Assembly (NCBI GenBank): GCA_023432855.1
Contig: JAEZEZ010000012.1
Span: forward strand, 1-64,000
Direction: 5' to 3'
DNA: 64,000 nucleotides
From: Pseudomonadota bacterium
GTDB lineage: Bacteria; Pseudomonadota; Alphaproteobacteria; Caulobacterales; Caulobacteraceae
Part shown: positions 25,446-38,207 of the stretch, piece after piece
Position numbering within the stretch: the first letter of the stretch is position 1
Layout: every line of letters begins with the position of its first letter
Position numbers and translations under genes: made by a program
Notes under the pieces: model-generated
Told to the model about the DNA's origin: nothing
Seen by the model: only the letters and a program-made list of their open reading frames with translations
The model's database searches: none

Positions 25446-26021
25446 TTACTTCGGCGCTCGCTTGGCCAGGATGCGCTGCAGCGTCCGCCGGTGCATGTTC
25501 AGTCGCCTGGCGGTCTCGGAAACATTGTGCCCGCATAGCTCATAGACGCGCTGGATGTGCTCCCAGCGGACACGGTCCGCCGACATTGGATTTTCCGGCG
25601 GCGCGGGTGACTCGTCCTTCATCGCGAGCAACGCCTTCACGACGTCGTCGGCGTCGGCCGGTTTGGAGAGGTAGTCGGTTGCTCCGGCCTTCACAGCGGC
25701 AACCGCGGTGGCGATGGCGCCGTAGCCCGTCAGCATGACCGCCCGGGAATCCGGCCTACGCTCGCGCAGGGCCTCGACCACCTTCAGTCCATTGCCGTCT
25801 TCCAGCCGCATGTCCAGGACGGCGAATGCGGGAGGTTCGCTCCTGACCTTTTCCATGGCCTCGCCCACGGAGCCGACCAGGGTGACTTCGAAGCCGCGCG
25901 ATTCCAGAGCGCGTCCCAGGCGGGTCCGCAGCGGCGCGTCGTCATCCATGACGAGCAGGCTCTTGTCGGGCAGTTCGGAGATTACCTCCGCGGCGGCGTC
26001 AGTCATGATTCTTTGTTCCAT
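25446..26021 (-). CDS. regA: Redox response regulator RegA/ActR/PrrA
   Basis: The 191-residue protein has a receiver domain (about 20-140) with LLVMDDDAP, phospho-acceptor Asp70 (AVLDMRLEDG), the T of VMLTGYG and the K of YLSKPAD, then a proline linker and a Fis-type helix-turn-helix. The C-terminal WEHIQRVYELCGHNVSETARRLNMHRRTLQRIL region is almost invariant in RegA proteins. It controls respiration, CO2/N2 fixation or related redox genes in alphaproteobacteria. It lies 57 bases downstream of regB on the same strand and converges with ubiB with one base between stops. M6 (26006) is an alternative start. Confidence 0.95.
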   Translation of the reverse strand: MEQRIMTDAAAEVISELPDKSLLVMDDDAPLRTRLGRALESRGFEVTLVGSVGEAMEKVRSEPPAFAVLDMRLEDGNGLKVVEALRERRPDSRAVMLTGYGAIATAVAAVKAGATDYLSKPADADDVVKALLAMKDESPAPPENPMSADRVRWEHIQRVYELCGHNVSETARRLNMHRRTLQRILAKRAPK

Positions 26022-26078
26022 GAACGCGTTCAGCTAAGTGCATAATCCGCTGACTCCTGTTCGGTTCAAGCGTGGCCG

Positions 26079-27461
26079 TCAGCCATCGGGGGCTTCGATG
26101 ATTCTCCGCGGCCACGTCACAGTGACCACAGCGCCCCCTTCTTGCGGGTCGTTTCCGAACCTGACCCGTGCGCCTGCCCGCTCCAGCAGTGTCTTGGCGA
26201 TGAAGAAACCCAGCCCCATGCCCTCGTGGTGTGAGCGGGAGTCCTCGCCGCTGGGCCGGGAGGTAATGTATGGCTCACCGAGCTTGGCCAGTATGTCAGG
26301 CGCAAAGCCGGGTCCGTCGTCCTTCACCTCTACCTCGATGGTTTCGGCGTCGAACCGGCCTGTAACGATCACCCGGTCGAGTGCAAAATCCGCCGCGTTC
26401 TCCGCGAAGGCGGCGAGTGCGTGAACCATCTCAGGCAGACGACGTACGTCCGGCACGAACTCGCCGTGGGGACCCTCTACCGCCGTGAGTATGGCTGGAC
26501 CGATCTTGCGGTAGGGCTCGACTACCTCGTCCAGAAGCTGCGCGAGGCCGAGCCGGGCATAGACCGCGTCGCCTCCTTCCGGACGTTGCGAAAGATTTGC
26601 GAGGATCTCACGGCAGCGCTGCGCTTGCTGGAGAAGCAGGCGAGCGTCCTCGGCGACAGGATCGTCAGGCGGGGATGAGCGGAGCAGTTCCTTGGCCACC
26701 ACCTGGATGGTCGCCAGCGGTGTTCCCAGTTCGTGCGCCGCCGCTGCGGCCAGACCACCCAGGGCTGATAGCCGTTGCTCACGGGCCAGCACGGCCTCAG
26801 TCGCGGCCAGCGCTAGCTCCATCCGCGAGGCTTCCGCCGCGGCGTGCCAGGCATACCCCGTCGTGAAGGCGATCCCCAGGAGCATGGCGGCGGCCCTTCC
26901 CGTGAGAAACGACTTTGGCAGGAACGGTTCGGGGCCCGCCCCCCAGGGGAGGGGGAGCGACCACAGCCACAGCACGGCCACCGCCACACATGCGATCGCG
27001 GCGACAACCAGCATCCGTCTGGTGGACAGGGTTGCTGCGGCGACCGCCGGCGGCGCGATCAGGATGACCGTGAACGGGTTCTGCAGGCCGCCCAGCATCA
27101 TAAGCAGGGCTGCAAACTGAACGACGTCAAAGGACAACTGCGCAGCGGCCTCGGAGTCCGAAGCGTAGTTTCGTCCCCGTGTTGTGAAGGTGAGTGCGAG
27201 GTTGAAGACGACGCCTGCAGCGATGACCGGCAGGCACAAGGCCCAGGGCATGGGCACATCGAGCACCAGCCCCTCGAACAGGACGAGTCCGGTCTGACCG
27301 GCCAGAGCCACCCAGCGCAGCCAAAGGAGGGTCTGCATGCGCAGGCGCCCCCGCCTTTCCAGCGGAGCATCCCATTCCAGGGCCGGCGGCGGCGTCGCGG
27401 CCGCTACGGATTGCGGCTTCGGCGGCTGGGTGGATCTTGCCGACGGTTGGGTCCGGGCCAT
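26079..27461 (-). CDS. regB: Redox sensor histidine kinase RegB/ActS/PrrB
   Basis: The 460-residue protein has about six N-terminal transmembrane segments (residues ~45-205), the quinone-binding heptapeptide GGLQNPF at 124-130, an H-box AAHELGTPLA with phospho-His243, the redox-active Cys283 (RCREIL) exactly 40 residues later as in Rhodobacter RegB (H225/C265), and a HATPase with DDGPGF and GMGLGFFIA. It senses the quinone pool and cytoplasmic redox state and phosphorylates RegA. The gene order is regB then regA on one strand, with senC divergent, rather than the senC-regA operon seen in Rhodobacter. Confidence 0.96.
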   Translation of the reverse strand: MARTQPSARSTQPPKPQSVAAATPPPALEWDAPLERRGRLRMQTLLWLRWVALAGQTGLVLFEGLVLDVPMPWALCLPVIAAGVVFNLALTFTTRGRNYASDSEAAAQLSFDVVQFAALLMMLGGLQNPFTVILIAPPAVAAATLSTRRMLVVAAIACVAVAVLWLWSLPLPWGAGPEPFLPKSFLTGRAAAMLLGIAFTTGYAWHAAAEASRMELALAATEAVLAREQRLSALGGLAAAAAHELGTPLATIQVVAKELLRSSPPDDPVAEDARLLLQQAQRCREILANLSQRPEGGDAVYARLGLAQLLDEVVEPYRKIGPAILTAVEGPHGEFVPDVRRLPEMVHALAAFAENAADFALDRVIVTGRFDAETIEVEVKDDGPGFAPDILAKLGEPYITSRPSGEDSRSHHEGMGLGFFIAKTLLERAGARVRFGNDPQEGGAVVTVTWPRRIIEAPDG

Positions 27462-27502
27462 GGGTCGCCTATACAGGCCCCGCGCCAGGGGCGCGACCGG
27501 TC

Positions 27503-28138
27503 ATGGAGTTGTCATTGAGCCGCCTGCCGCTCATCGTCACCATCGTCTGCCTCATCGTCGCCGCAGGGCTGGTCGCCGCTACGTGGCTGATAACGCGCGA
27601 CCGGGCCAGCGGAGCCGGGGGCGCGGTCGGCGCTGTTACGTCGACGGGTCGCGCCGACGTGGGCGGCCCGTTCCAGCTGACCGACCAGGACGGCCGAGCG
27701 GTCGATCAGTCGCTGCTCCGGGGCAAATGGACCGTGGTGTTCTTCGGCTTTACCTACTGTCCCGACGTCTGCCCGACGACCCTGCACGCCCTGGCGGCAG
27801 CGAAGGAGCAACTGGGGCGCGATGGGCGGAACCTTCAGGTCGTGTTCGTCACGGTAGACCCTGAGCGCGACACGCCCGAGGCCTTAAAGGCTTACCTTGC
27901 CGACGCAGGGCTGCCGGAAGCGACGGGCCTTACCGGCACGCCCGAGCAGATCGCCGCCGTGGCCAAGGAGTACCGGGTCTACTTCGCCAAACGCGGAGAG
28001 GGGGCGGACTACACGATGGATCATTCCACCGCGGCGTATCTGATGGACCCCCAGGGTGAGTTCGCCACAGTACTCCCCTATGGGCTTCCCCCCGAGGAGA
28101 AGGCGAAGTTGATCCGGCAGGCGATGAGGTCCCGATAG
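27503..28138 (+). CDS. senC: SCO1/SenC/PrrC-type copper chaperone
   Basis: A 211-residue protein: one N-terminal transmembrane helix (about 8-30), then a periplasmic thioredoxin-like SCO domain. Copper ligands are Cys86 and Cys90 in YCPDVC and His174 in TMDHSTAAYL. SCO proteins deliver copper to the CuA or CuB site of cytochrome oxidases, and can influence Reg signalling. It is divergent from regB with 41 bases between starts, so their promoters overlap. The ATG at 27503 places the membrane helix at the N-terminus; the longer frame start overlaps regB. Confidence 0.94.
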   Translation: MELSLSRLPLIVTIVCLIVAAGLVAATWLITRDRASGAGGAVGAVTSTGRADVGGPFQLTDQDGRAVDQSLLRGKWTVVFFGFTYCPDVCPTTLHALAAAKEQLGRDGRNLQVVFVTVDPERDTPEALKAYLADAGLPEATGLTGTPEQIAAVAKEYRVYFAKRGEGADYTMDHSTAAYLMDPQGEFATVLPYGLPPEEKAKLIRQAMRSR

Positions 28139-28238
28139 CAATCCGGCGCCCGAAAAACGCCGTTCCCGATAATCTTTTTGCAGCGCCCTGCGTTTCATGG
28201 TGCGGTGCACCCATATCTGGGTGCGAGTCGGGTTGTTC

Positions 28239-29492
28239 ATGCTGTACGCACTTCACGAATACGCCTACCACGCCGCGTCTCCGCTGAGACTCGCGGCGCA
28301 GATGGCGAGCCAGTTCTGGGGCTCATCCGCAAATCCCGCGTCGGATACGGCGATGGGGCGCACGCTGTACGCCTCGGCCGAACTCTTCACCAATCTCACG
28401 CGGCGTTACGGAAAGCCCTCGTGGAACATCGACAGCGTTGAAATCGAAGGTGTCGATGTCCGGGTTCGCCAGGTCACGACCTGGCAGTCTCCGTGGTGTC
28501 GCATGGTCCATTTCGCGCGGGATCGTAATGATCTGCGGCGGGCGGGGCGCACCAGCTTCGAGCCCGCTGTGCTCATCGTCGCGCCGCTGTCGGGCCACTA
28601 CGCGACGCTGCTGCGCGGGACGGTGCGTCAGTTCCTTCAGGACCACGAAGTCTATGTGACCGACTGGACAAACGCCCGGCAGGTGCCCGCCCTGGAGGGG
28701 CGGTTCGACTTCTACGACTACATCGATCATGTCCGTGACATGCTTCGCGTCCTGGGTTCCCGCCCCCACGTCGTGGCGGTCTGCCAGCCGGGACCGCCGG
28801 TGCTCGCCGCCGCAGCGCTGATGGCCGAGGACAACGAGGACGCCAGACCGGCGTCCATGACTTTCATGGGCTCGCCCATCGACGCCCGGCTGTCGCCGAC
28901 GGTCACCAACCGGCTGGCGGAGGAAAAGCCGTTCAGCTGGTTCCAGTCCGCGATGGTCCACACGGTGCCGCCGCCTTACCCGGGCGCCGGCCGCCGGGTC
29001 TACCCGGGGTTCGTGCAGCTCTACAGCTTCATGTCCATGAACGAGGATCGTCACCGCGACGCCCACTGGGAGTATTTCAACCACCTCGTGGAGGGCGATG
29101 GGGACTCCGCCGCCCGTCACCTCGAGTTCTACGACGAGTATCTCAGCGTCCTCGATCTCACCGAAGAGTTCTACCTCCAGACCATCGACGTCGTTTTCCA
29201 GAACTACCTGCTGCCGAAGGGCGAGCTGGTGCACAGCGACGGCCGCCGGGTTGACCCGGCGAAGATCTCCGACATCGCGCTGATGACCATCGAGGGCGAG
29301 GAAGACGACATCTCCGGCGTCGGGCAGACCCAGGCCGCCCACGCGATCTGCCCGAATATTCCGAGGGCGAAGCGCGAGACCCTCGTGCAGCCGGGGATCG
29401 GTCACTACGGGGTGTTCAACGGCCGTCGCTTCCGCGAGGAAATCTATCCTCGAATTCGCGACTTCATCCGCTCCAACGAAACCCTGGGATGA
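28239..29492 (+). CDS. phaZ: Intracellular polyhydroxyalkanoate depolymerase
   Basis: The 417-residue protein starts MLYALHEYAYHAASPLRLAA, the typical opening of intracellular PHB depolymerases, and has an alpha/beta-hydrolase fold in which the nucleophile is Cys182 in VCQPGPP, matching Cys183 of Ralstonia PhaZ1. Other conserved stretches are PLSGHYATLLRGTV, YVTDWTNAR, and the C-terminal QPGIGHYGVFNGRRFREEIYP with the catalytic His. It mobilises stored poly-3-hydroxybutyrate granules. The frame opens at 28197, but the ATG at 28239 fits the family. Its TGA overlaps the ATG of the next gene (ATGA). Confidence 0.94.
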   Translation: MLYALHEYAYHAASPLRLAAQMASQFWGSSANPASDTAMGRTLYASAELFTNLTRRYGKPSWNIDSVEIEGVDVRVRQVTTWQSPWCRMVHFARDRNDLRRAGRTSFEPAVLIVAPLSGHYATLLRGTVRQFLQDHEVYVTDWTNARQVPALEGRFDFYDYIDHVRDMLRVLGSRPHVVAVCQPGPPVLAAAALMAEDNEDARPASMTFMGSPIDARLSPTVTNRLAEEKPFSWFQSAMVHTVPPPYPGAGRRVYPGFVQLYSFMSMNEDRHRDAHWEYFNHLVEGDGDSAARHLEFYDEYLSVLDLTEEFYLQTIDVVFQNYLLPKGELVHSDGRRVDPAKISDIALMTIEGEEDDISGVGQTQAAHAICPNIPRAKRETLVQPGIGHYGVFNGRRFREEIYPRIRDFIRSNETLG

Positions 29493-30214
29493 GCCTCTTC
29501 CGCCCCCGCTTCGCCGACGGGGACGTGATGGAGGTCGACGGCCTTCGCATCCGCCTGAAGGTCAACGCACGGGCGCGGCGGATCTCGTTGCGGATAGATC
29601 CCGCGAAGGGCGAGGCCGTGGCGGTCGCGCCCTCTCCGCGGAGACTTGCCGAGGCCGCCGCCTTCGCGCGGGACCGCGCCGCCTGGGCGGCCGAGCGGCT
29701 GGCGGCCCGGCCCGATCGACAGTGCCTTGCGCCCGGGGGCAGCATCCCGTTGCGCGGCGCGCCGACGCGCCTTGCCGCCACGCAGAACGCGGCTGCGGCG
29801 CGACTCAGGCTCGAGGAGGGCGGTCCGGTGATTGTCTCGGGGGGTGAAGGCGCCGCCTATGCCCGTCGCGTGGAGAGCCTGCTCAGGCGCGAGGCCCTGC
29901 ACGAACTCACGGCCCGAACGTCCCACCATGCCAAGGCGCTGGGGCTCTCCGTTCCCAAGGTGGGCGTCGGTGATCCGCGGAGCCGATGGGGATCGTGCAC
30001 GCCTTCGCGAGGCTCGATCCGCTACTCCTGGCGCCTCATCCTGGCGCCGCCTCATGTGCTGGACTACGTCGCCGCACACGAGGTCGCGCACCTTGTCCAC
30101 GCCGACCACTCCCCACGCTTCTGGGCGGTGGTGAAGTCCCTGGTAGGCCCGGGGCTGGAGGGCCGCGCCTGGCTCAAGGCCCACGGCGCGAGCCTGCACG
30201 CCGTCGGACGCTGA
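29489..30214 (+). CDS. YgjP-like (M48-type) zinc metallopeptidase domain protein
   Basis: The 241-residue protein belongs to the YgjP/DUF45 family. The C-terminal half has WGSCTPSRGSIRYSWRLILAPP followed by the zinc motif HEVAHLVHADHSPRFW (HExxH plus a third His), which resembles WSS1/SprT-type peptidases. Function in bacteria is poorly known; related proteins act on DNA-protein crosslinks. It overlaps phaZ by four bases and its stop abuts the stop of the convergent PBP1A gene with no base between. Confidence 0.88.
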   Translation: MSLFRPRFADGDVMEVDGLRIRLKVNARARRISLRIDPAKGEAVAVAPSPRRLAEAAAFARDRAAWAAERLAARPDRQCLAPGGSIPLRGAPTRLAATQNAAAARLRLEEGGPVIVSGGEGAAYARRVESLLRREALHELTARTSHHAKALGLSVPKVGVGDPRSRWGSCTPSRGSIRYSWRLILAPPHVLDYVAAHEVAHLVHADHSPRFWAVVKSLVGPGLEGRAWLKAHGASLHAVGR

Positions 30215-32296
30215 CTAGAAGAACAGCGGCTCTTCCTTCTTTTCCGACGGCGCCGGCGGAGGCTGGCGATTGGGTGCGGGCTCGGGGCGGCGTTCGGGCA
30301 GGAGCTCTGGCGCGGGCACAGGTTCGCGCCCGGGCTCTTCGGGATTGGGGATCGGGTCCATGCGGCCCGGATCGGAAGGCTCCCGGGTGTCGACGCCGTC
30401 CACGCCGCCGCCGAACCATTCGCCCATCCCGTCCAGCAGGTCGCCGATCGGGTCGCCGAACCCCGTGGGCGGATTGGCGCCGCTGGGGATGGCGCCGACC
30501 TTGAGCCTCGGCAGGGCGGCGGTCATGAACTGCTTCCAGATCGCCGCCGGCGCCTGGCCGCCGGTGACCCGGCGCATCGGCTTGTTGTCGTCCTTGCCGA
30601 CCCAGACCGCGGTGACGAAGCCGCCGGTGTATCCGACGAACCAGGCGTCCTTGTAGTCGCTGGTGGTGCCGGTCTTGCCGGCGAGGTCGTAGCCGGAAAT
30701 GGCGGCCGAGCGCGCGGTGCCCGACGTCAGCACCGAGCGGAGCATCATGTTCATGTAGGTCAGCGGCGGGTTCGCCACGACGGACACGCGGCCGCCCTCG
30801 GCGCCCTCGCGCCACTCGTAGAGGACGCGGCCCCCGCGGGTGCGGATGCGGTTGATGCCGTGGGCGCGCACGCGCATGCCGCCGTTGGCGAACGGCGCGT
30901 AGGCCTGGGCCATCTCGATCGGGCTGACCTCCACGGCGCCCAGCGCCATCGAAGGCTGCAGGCCGATCTGCGAGGTGATGCCCAGCCTGCGGGCGGCGCG
31001 GGCGACGTTCTCGCGACCGACCTCGTCGGCCACCTTTGCGGCCACCGTGTTTATGGACTGGGCCACGGCGTTCTGCATGGTCATCGGCCCGGCGTAGGAG
31101 CCGTTGTAGTTCCGGGGCGACCAGTTGCCGATGGTCACCGGCTCGTCGACCACCGGAGTCATCGGCGTCATCCCGGCTTCCATGGCGGCCAGGAAGACGA
31201 AGGGCTTGAAGGCCGAACCGGCCTGGCGTCGCGCATCGACGGCGCGATTGAACTGGCTGTCGGCGTAGTTGGCGCCGCCGATCAGGGCGCGGACGCGGCC
31301 TTCGCCGTCCAAAGCAACGAGCGCCGCCTGCTCAACGCCCTTGCCGCCGTCGCGGCGCACGATCGCCTGAACGGCGCGCTCGGCCGCGGTCTGGATCGGC
31401 AGATCGAGCGTGGTCTCGACCACCAGGTCCTCGGTCGGCTCGCCGACGAGGGCGCGGATCTCCTGGTCCAGCCAGTCGACGAAGTAGGAGGCGTGGGCGG
31501 TGGCCAGGGTGCGGGACACGCGCACCGGATTGGCTACGGCTTCGGCGCGCTGCTCCGGCGTGATCACGCGAGAGCGCTCCATCTCGTTAAGGACCACAGT
31601 CGCGCGGCCGGCCGCCCGTTCAGATTCGGAAACCGGGCTGTAGCGCGAGGGAGCCTTGAGCAGGCCGGCCAGCAACGCGGCCTCGCCCACGGTCAGTTCC
31701 TTGGCGCTCTTGTCGAAATAGCGCTGCGACGCCGCCTCGATGCCGTAGGCGCCGGCGCCGAAATAGACCCGGTTCAGATAGAGCCCCAGGATCTCCTTCT
31801 TGGTGAACTTCGCCTCCAGCCAGACCGCCAGCATGATCTCCTGGATCTTGCGCCGCATGTTCTGGTCGGGCGTCAGGAACAGGTTCTTGGCCAGCTGCTG
31901 GGTCAGGGTGGAGCCGCCCTGCACGGTGCGCCCCGCACGGGCGTTGGCGACCAGCGCCCGCATCATGCCGATCGGGTCGAACCCCGGGTGGTGATAGAAG
32001 CGGCGGTCTTCCACCGCGATGAAGGCGGCGGGCACGTAGTCGGGAAGTTCGTCCACATCCACCGGCGGCGCGGCCTGGCTGCCGCGGACCGCGATCAGCG
32101 CGCCCGAGCGGTCGAGGTAGGTGACCGAGGCCTGCCTGTCGATCTCGTAGAGCTTGGAGGTGTCGGGAAGCCCGCGCGCGAAGACCGCCAGGAACGCGAC
32201 AAGGAAGATGAGGCCCCAGACGCCGAGCACGGCCGTCCAGTAAAGGAACGCCTCGAACGGCTTGCGTTTGCCCTTGCGGGGCTCGCCCTTGGCCAT
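30215..32296 (-). CDS. mrcA: Penicillin-binding protein 1A (class A)
   Basis: The 693-residue protein has one N-terminal transmembrane helix (about 13-40), a GT51 domain (AVEDRRFYHHPGFDPIGMMRA, QGGSTLTQQLAKNLFL) and a transpeptidase domain with SAFK, SIN and KTGTT motifs. The C-terminal ~90 residues are Pro/Glu-rich and low complexity (PAPELLPERRPEPAPNRQPP). It polymerises and crosslinks peptidoglycan from the inner membrane. I place the start at the ATG at 32296, giving the basic MAKGEPRKGKRK cytoplasmic tail; the longer frame starts at 32344. Confidence 0.95.
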   Translation of the reverse strand: MAKGEPRKGKRKPFEAFLYWTAVLGVWGLIFLVAFLAVFARGLPDTSKLYEIDRQASVTYLDRSGALIAVRGSQAAPPVDVDELPDYVPAAFIAVEDRRFYHHPGFDPIGMMRALVANARAGRTVQGGSTLTQQLAKNLFLTPDQNMRRKIQEIMLAVWLEAKFTKKEILGLYLNRVYFGAGAYGIEAASQRYFDKSAKELTVGEAALLAGLLKAPSRYSPVSESERAAGRATVVLNEMERSRVITPEQRAEAVANPVRVSRTLATAHASYFVDWLDQEIRALVGEPTEDLVVETTLDLPIQTAAERAVQAIVRRDGGKGVEQAALVALDGEGRVRALIGGANYADSQFNRAVDARRQAGSAFKPFVFLAAMEAGMTPMTPVVDEPVTIGNWSPRNYNGSYAGPMTMQNAVAQSINTVAAKVADEVGRENVARAARRLGITSQIGLQPSMALGAVEVSPIEMAQAYAPFANGGMRVRAHGINRIRTRGGRVLYEWREGAEGGRVSVVANPPLTYMNMMLRSVLTSGTARSAAISGYDLAGKTGTTSDYKDAWFVGYTGGFVTAVWVGKDDNKPMRRVTGGQAPAAIWKQFMTAALPRLKVGAIPSGANPPTGFGDPIGDLLDGMGEWFGGGVDGVDTREPSDPGRMDPIPNPEEPGREPVPAPELLPERRPEPAPNRQPPPAPSEKKEEPLFF

Positions 32297-32529
32297 GCTG
32301 CGTCGTCTCCCTGGCCCCGAGGGGCGTCCCCGTCTTAATGCCAAGCCCTAGCCGCCGCTACGGGCGAAACCATGGCGGCGGCCCGAAAAGCCAAGCTCGA
32401 CGATCCGCGCCGCCGCACCGCCATTTGGGGCCGGACCTTGCGGCGGCAAGCGCGGCCGCCGTGCGGCGCATTGCTGCGACGGGGCGCCGGCCGCTTCGCA
32501 TTGCGGGCGCGATCGGGCACAACCGCGCC

Positions 32530-34389
<1,860 letters not shown>

Positions 34390-34826
34390 CCCCGCGGTTC
34401 GCCGCTGTTATTGCGCTGTTCTCCGCTGTTATTCCGCTGTTTCGCGCAACAGCGCAGCCATCCGCCTCCGGGCGGCGGAGAGGGAGAGAAAGGACGGCTT
34501 CCCTGTTATTCCCTGTTATTCCTTGTTCCGCCGCACCGAAAAAAATCTCGTCGCCTGATCCCATTGAATCCACGGGGGTTTCCGCGGATTAACAGGGAAA
34601 TCGGAACAGGGAACTCACTGGTCGAAAACAGGGAATGCACCCGTCGGGAACAGGGACTTCCGCGTGCCTGATTCAGTTGTCAAAGACCGTGACCTGCGCG
34701 CCGGAGGTACGGCCGCCCGCCAGCGGGAATCGCACACTGGTTCGGGGGTGGGCCGCAAGAGGCCGGGGCTGGCGCGCAGCCGCCGGGGGCGGCGATCCGG
34801 TCGGGGGTTGAAGGCGCGAGGCGGGG
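34390..34826. repeat. Convergent intergenic region with clustered short inverted repeats
   Basis: This 437-base gene-free stretch lies between the stop of recQ and the stop of an unknown minus-strand gene. At 34402-34451 CGCTGTT(ATT) recurs four times. At 34499-34523 CCCTGTTATT occurs twice in tandem, followed by CCTTGTTCCG. From 34590 to 34656 the inverted unit AACAGGGA occurs four times, at spacings of about 15-22 bases. The two arms are mutually complementary, so long-range pairing is possible. No promoter is expected between convergent stops. It may be an interspersed repeat family. Confidence 0.7.
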
Positions 34827-35507
34827 CTAGCTGGATTCTTCCCCCGCCTCCGCCGCGGCCTCGGCCAGATCGCGCCAAAGCTCTTCGAAGGCGTCGGGGA
34901 AGGCCTGGGTGAGGGTGACGGTCTCGCCTTCCTGGGTGGTGGGTACGCCGGGCTGCAGCCAGCCCCAGATTTCGTAGAAGGAGCCGTCTACGAGGCTGTC
35001 GCGCCCCTCTTCGGCGGCGTCGAACAGGCCGAAGCGCCCGTCCTCGAACAGGTGCATCATGCGGGTGACCCGCCCGTCAGGCTCGACCTCGAAGACGAGA
35101 CAGTCGGGGGCGTCGGGCTGTTCGTGAGACCAGTCCAGCCGCATGTAGCGAACGCCGTCGTCGTCCTCGTTCGCGTCGTCGAGCGCATCGGCCATCATCT
35201 GCACGACCCCGGCGACGGGCACGGTGAAGACGCCGCCGCCGCCTTCACGCCAGGCGGCCACGCCCTCGGTCGGATCGGGGAAAGCGGCGTCGGTTTCGGA
35301 CAGCTCGGTGACGCTGGCGTCCAAGCTCTGGCGGCTCAGCGGCAGGTGGCCCAGCTGGATGCCGAGACCGGACAGGGTGACATGGTAGGCTGGCTCATCG
35401 CTGCCGGGGACGGTCTCGACCGCGTGGATCCGGAGGCGCGATCCCTCCTCGCCCGGCCGGGTGCGATAGGCCCAGACCTGGCCGGCGGCGTACGGATGGG
35501 CGGACAT
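34827..35507 (-). CDS. Conserved-looking hypothetical protein
   Basis: A 226-residue, strongly acidic soluble protein with no signal peptide or transmembrane segment. I do not recognise a domain. It opens with an AAGQVWAYRTRPGEEGSRL stretch, contains a DALDDANEDDDG acidic run, and ends with an acidic Ala/Glu-rich helix. The start at 35507 has a GAGAGGAGAG ribosome binding site; the frame upstream is repeat-containing DNA and is unlikely to be coding. It lies downstream of gyrB on the same strand, separated by a repeat-rich spacer. Confidence 0.7.
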   Translation of the reverse strand: MSAHPYAAGQVWAYRTRPGEEGSRLRIHAVETVPGSDEPAYHVTLSGLGIQLGHLPLSRQSLDASVTELSETDAAFPDPTEGVAAWREGGGGVFTVPVAGVVQMMADALDDANEDDDGVRYMRLDWSHEQPDAPDCLVFEVEPDGRVTRMMHLFEDGRFGLFDAAEEGRDSLVDGSFYEIWGWLQPGVPTTQEGETVTLTQAFPDAFEELWRDLAEAAAEAGEESS

Positions 35508-35559
35508 GGGCTCTCCTCTCGCTTGGGGGCGGGAGGTGGCACGGTCGGCTGGAAATTGA

Positions 35560-35746
35560 AAGCGCGAGCCCTCCTCCCGGAGGGAGAAGGGAGGCTCACG
35601 CACCGGTGGCGTCCAGCGCCGGAGGTATTGCGTGAGGGGTGAGGAATTGCGCCCTGTCCGGCTGGCCGCCGAACCCCTCACCCTCCACGTGGACCTTCGC
35701 AGCCAAGGCCCGCTTCGGCCGGCCCTCTCCCCATGGGAGAGGGACA
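35560..35746. repeat. Nested inverted repeats between gyrB and the hypothetical gene
   Basis: The spacer contains several palindromic blocks: a GAGCC...GGCTC repeat at about 35566-35597, complementary GAGGGGTGAGG/CCCCTCACCCTC arms near 35634 and 35683, and a perfect 9-bp stem at 35723-35743 around CAT. This is the look of the interspersed intergenic palindromes common in Caulobacter-type genomes. It could also attenuate readthrough from gyrB, though no T-run is present. Confidence 0.6.
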
Positions 35747-35758
35747 GGGAAAATGCCG

Positions 35759-38206
<2,448 letters not shown>

Positions 38207-38207
38207 G

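Noticed and set aside
30860..32338. A 492-codon plus-strand frame opposite the PBP1A gene
   Set aside because: Antisense shadow, rich in Gly, Arg, His and Val, with no recognisable motif.
34664..34912. Small plus-strand frame in the 34.4-34.8 kb spacer
   Set aside because: GTG start without a ribosome binding site, Arg/Pro-rich composition, and overlap with the 3' end of a better-supported minus-strand gene.
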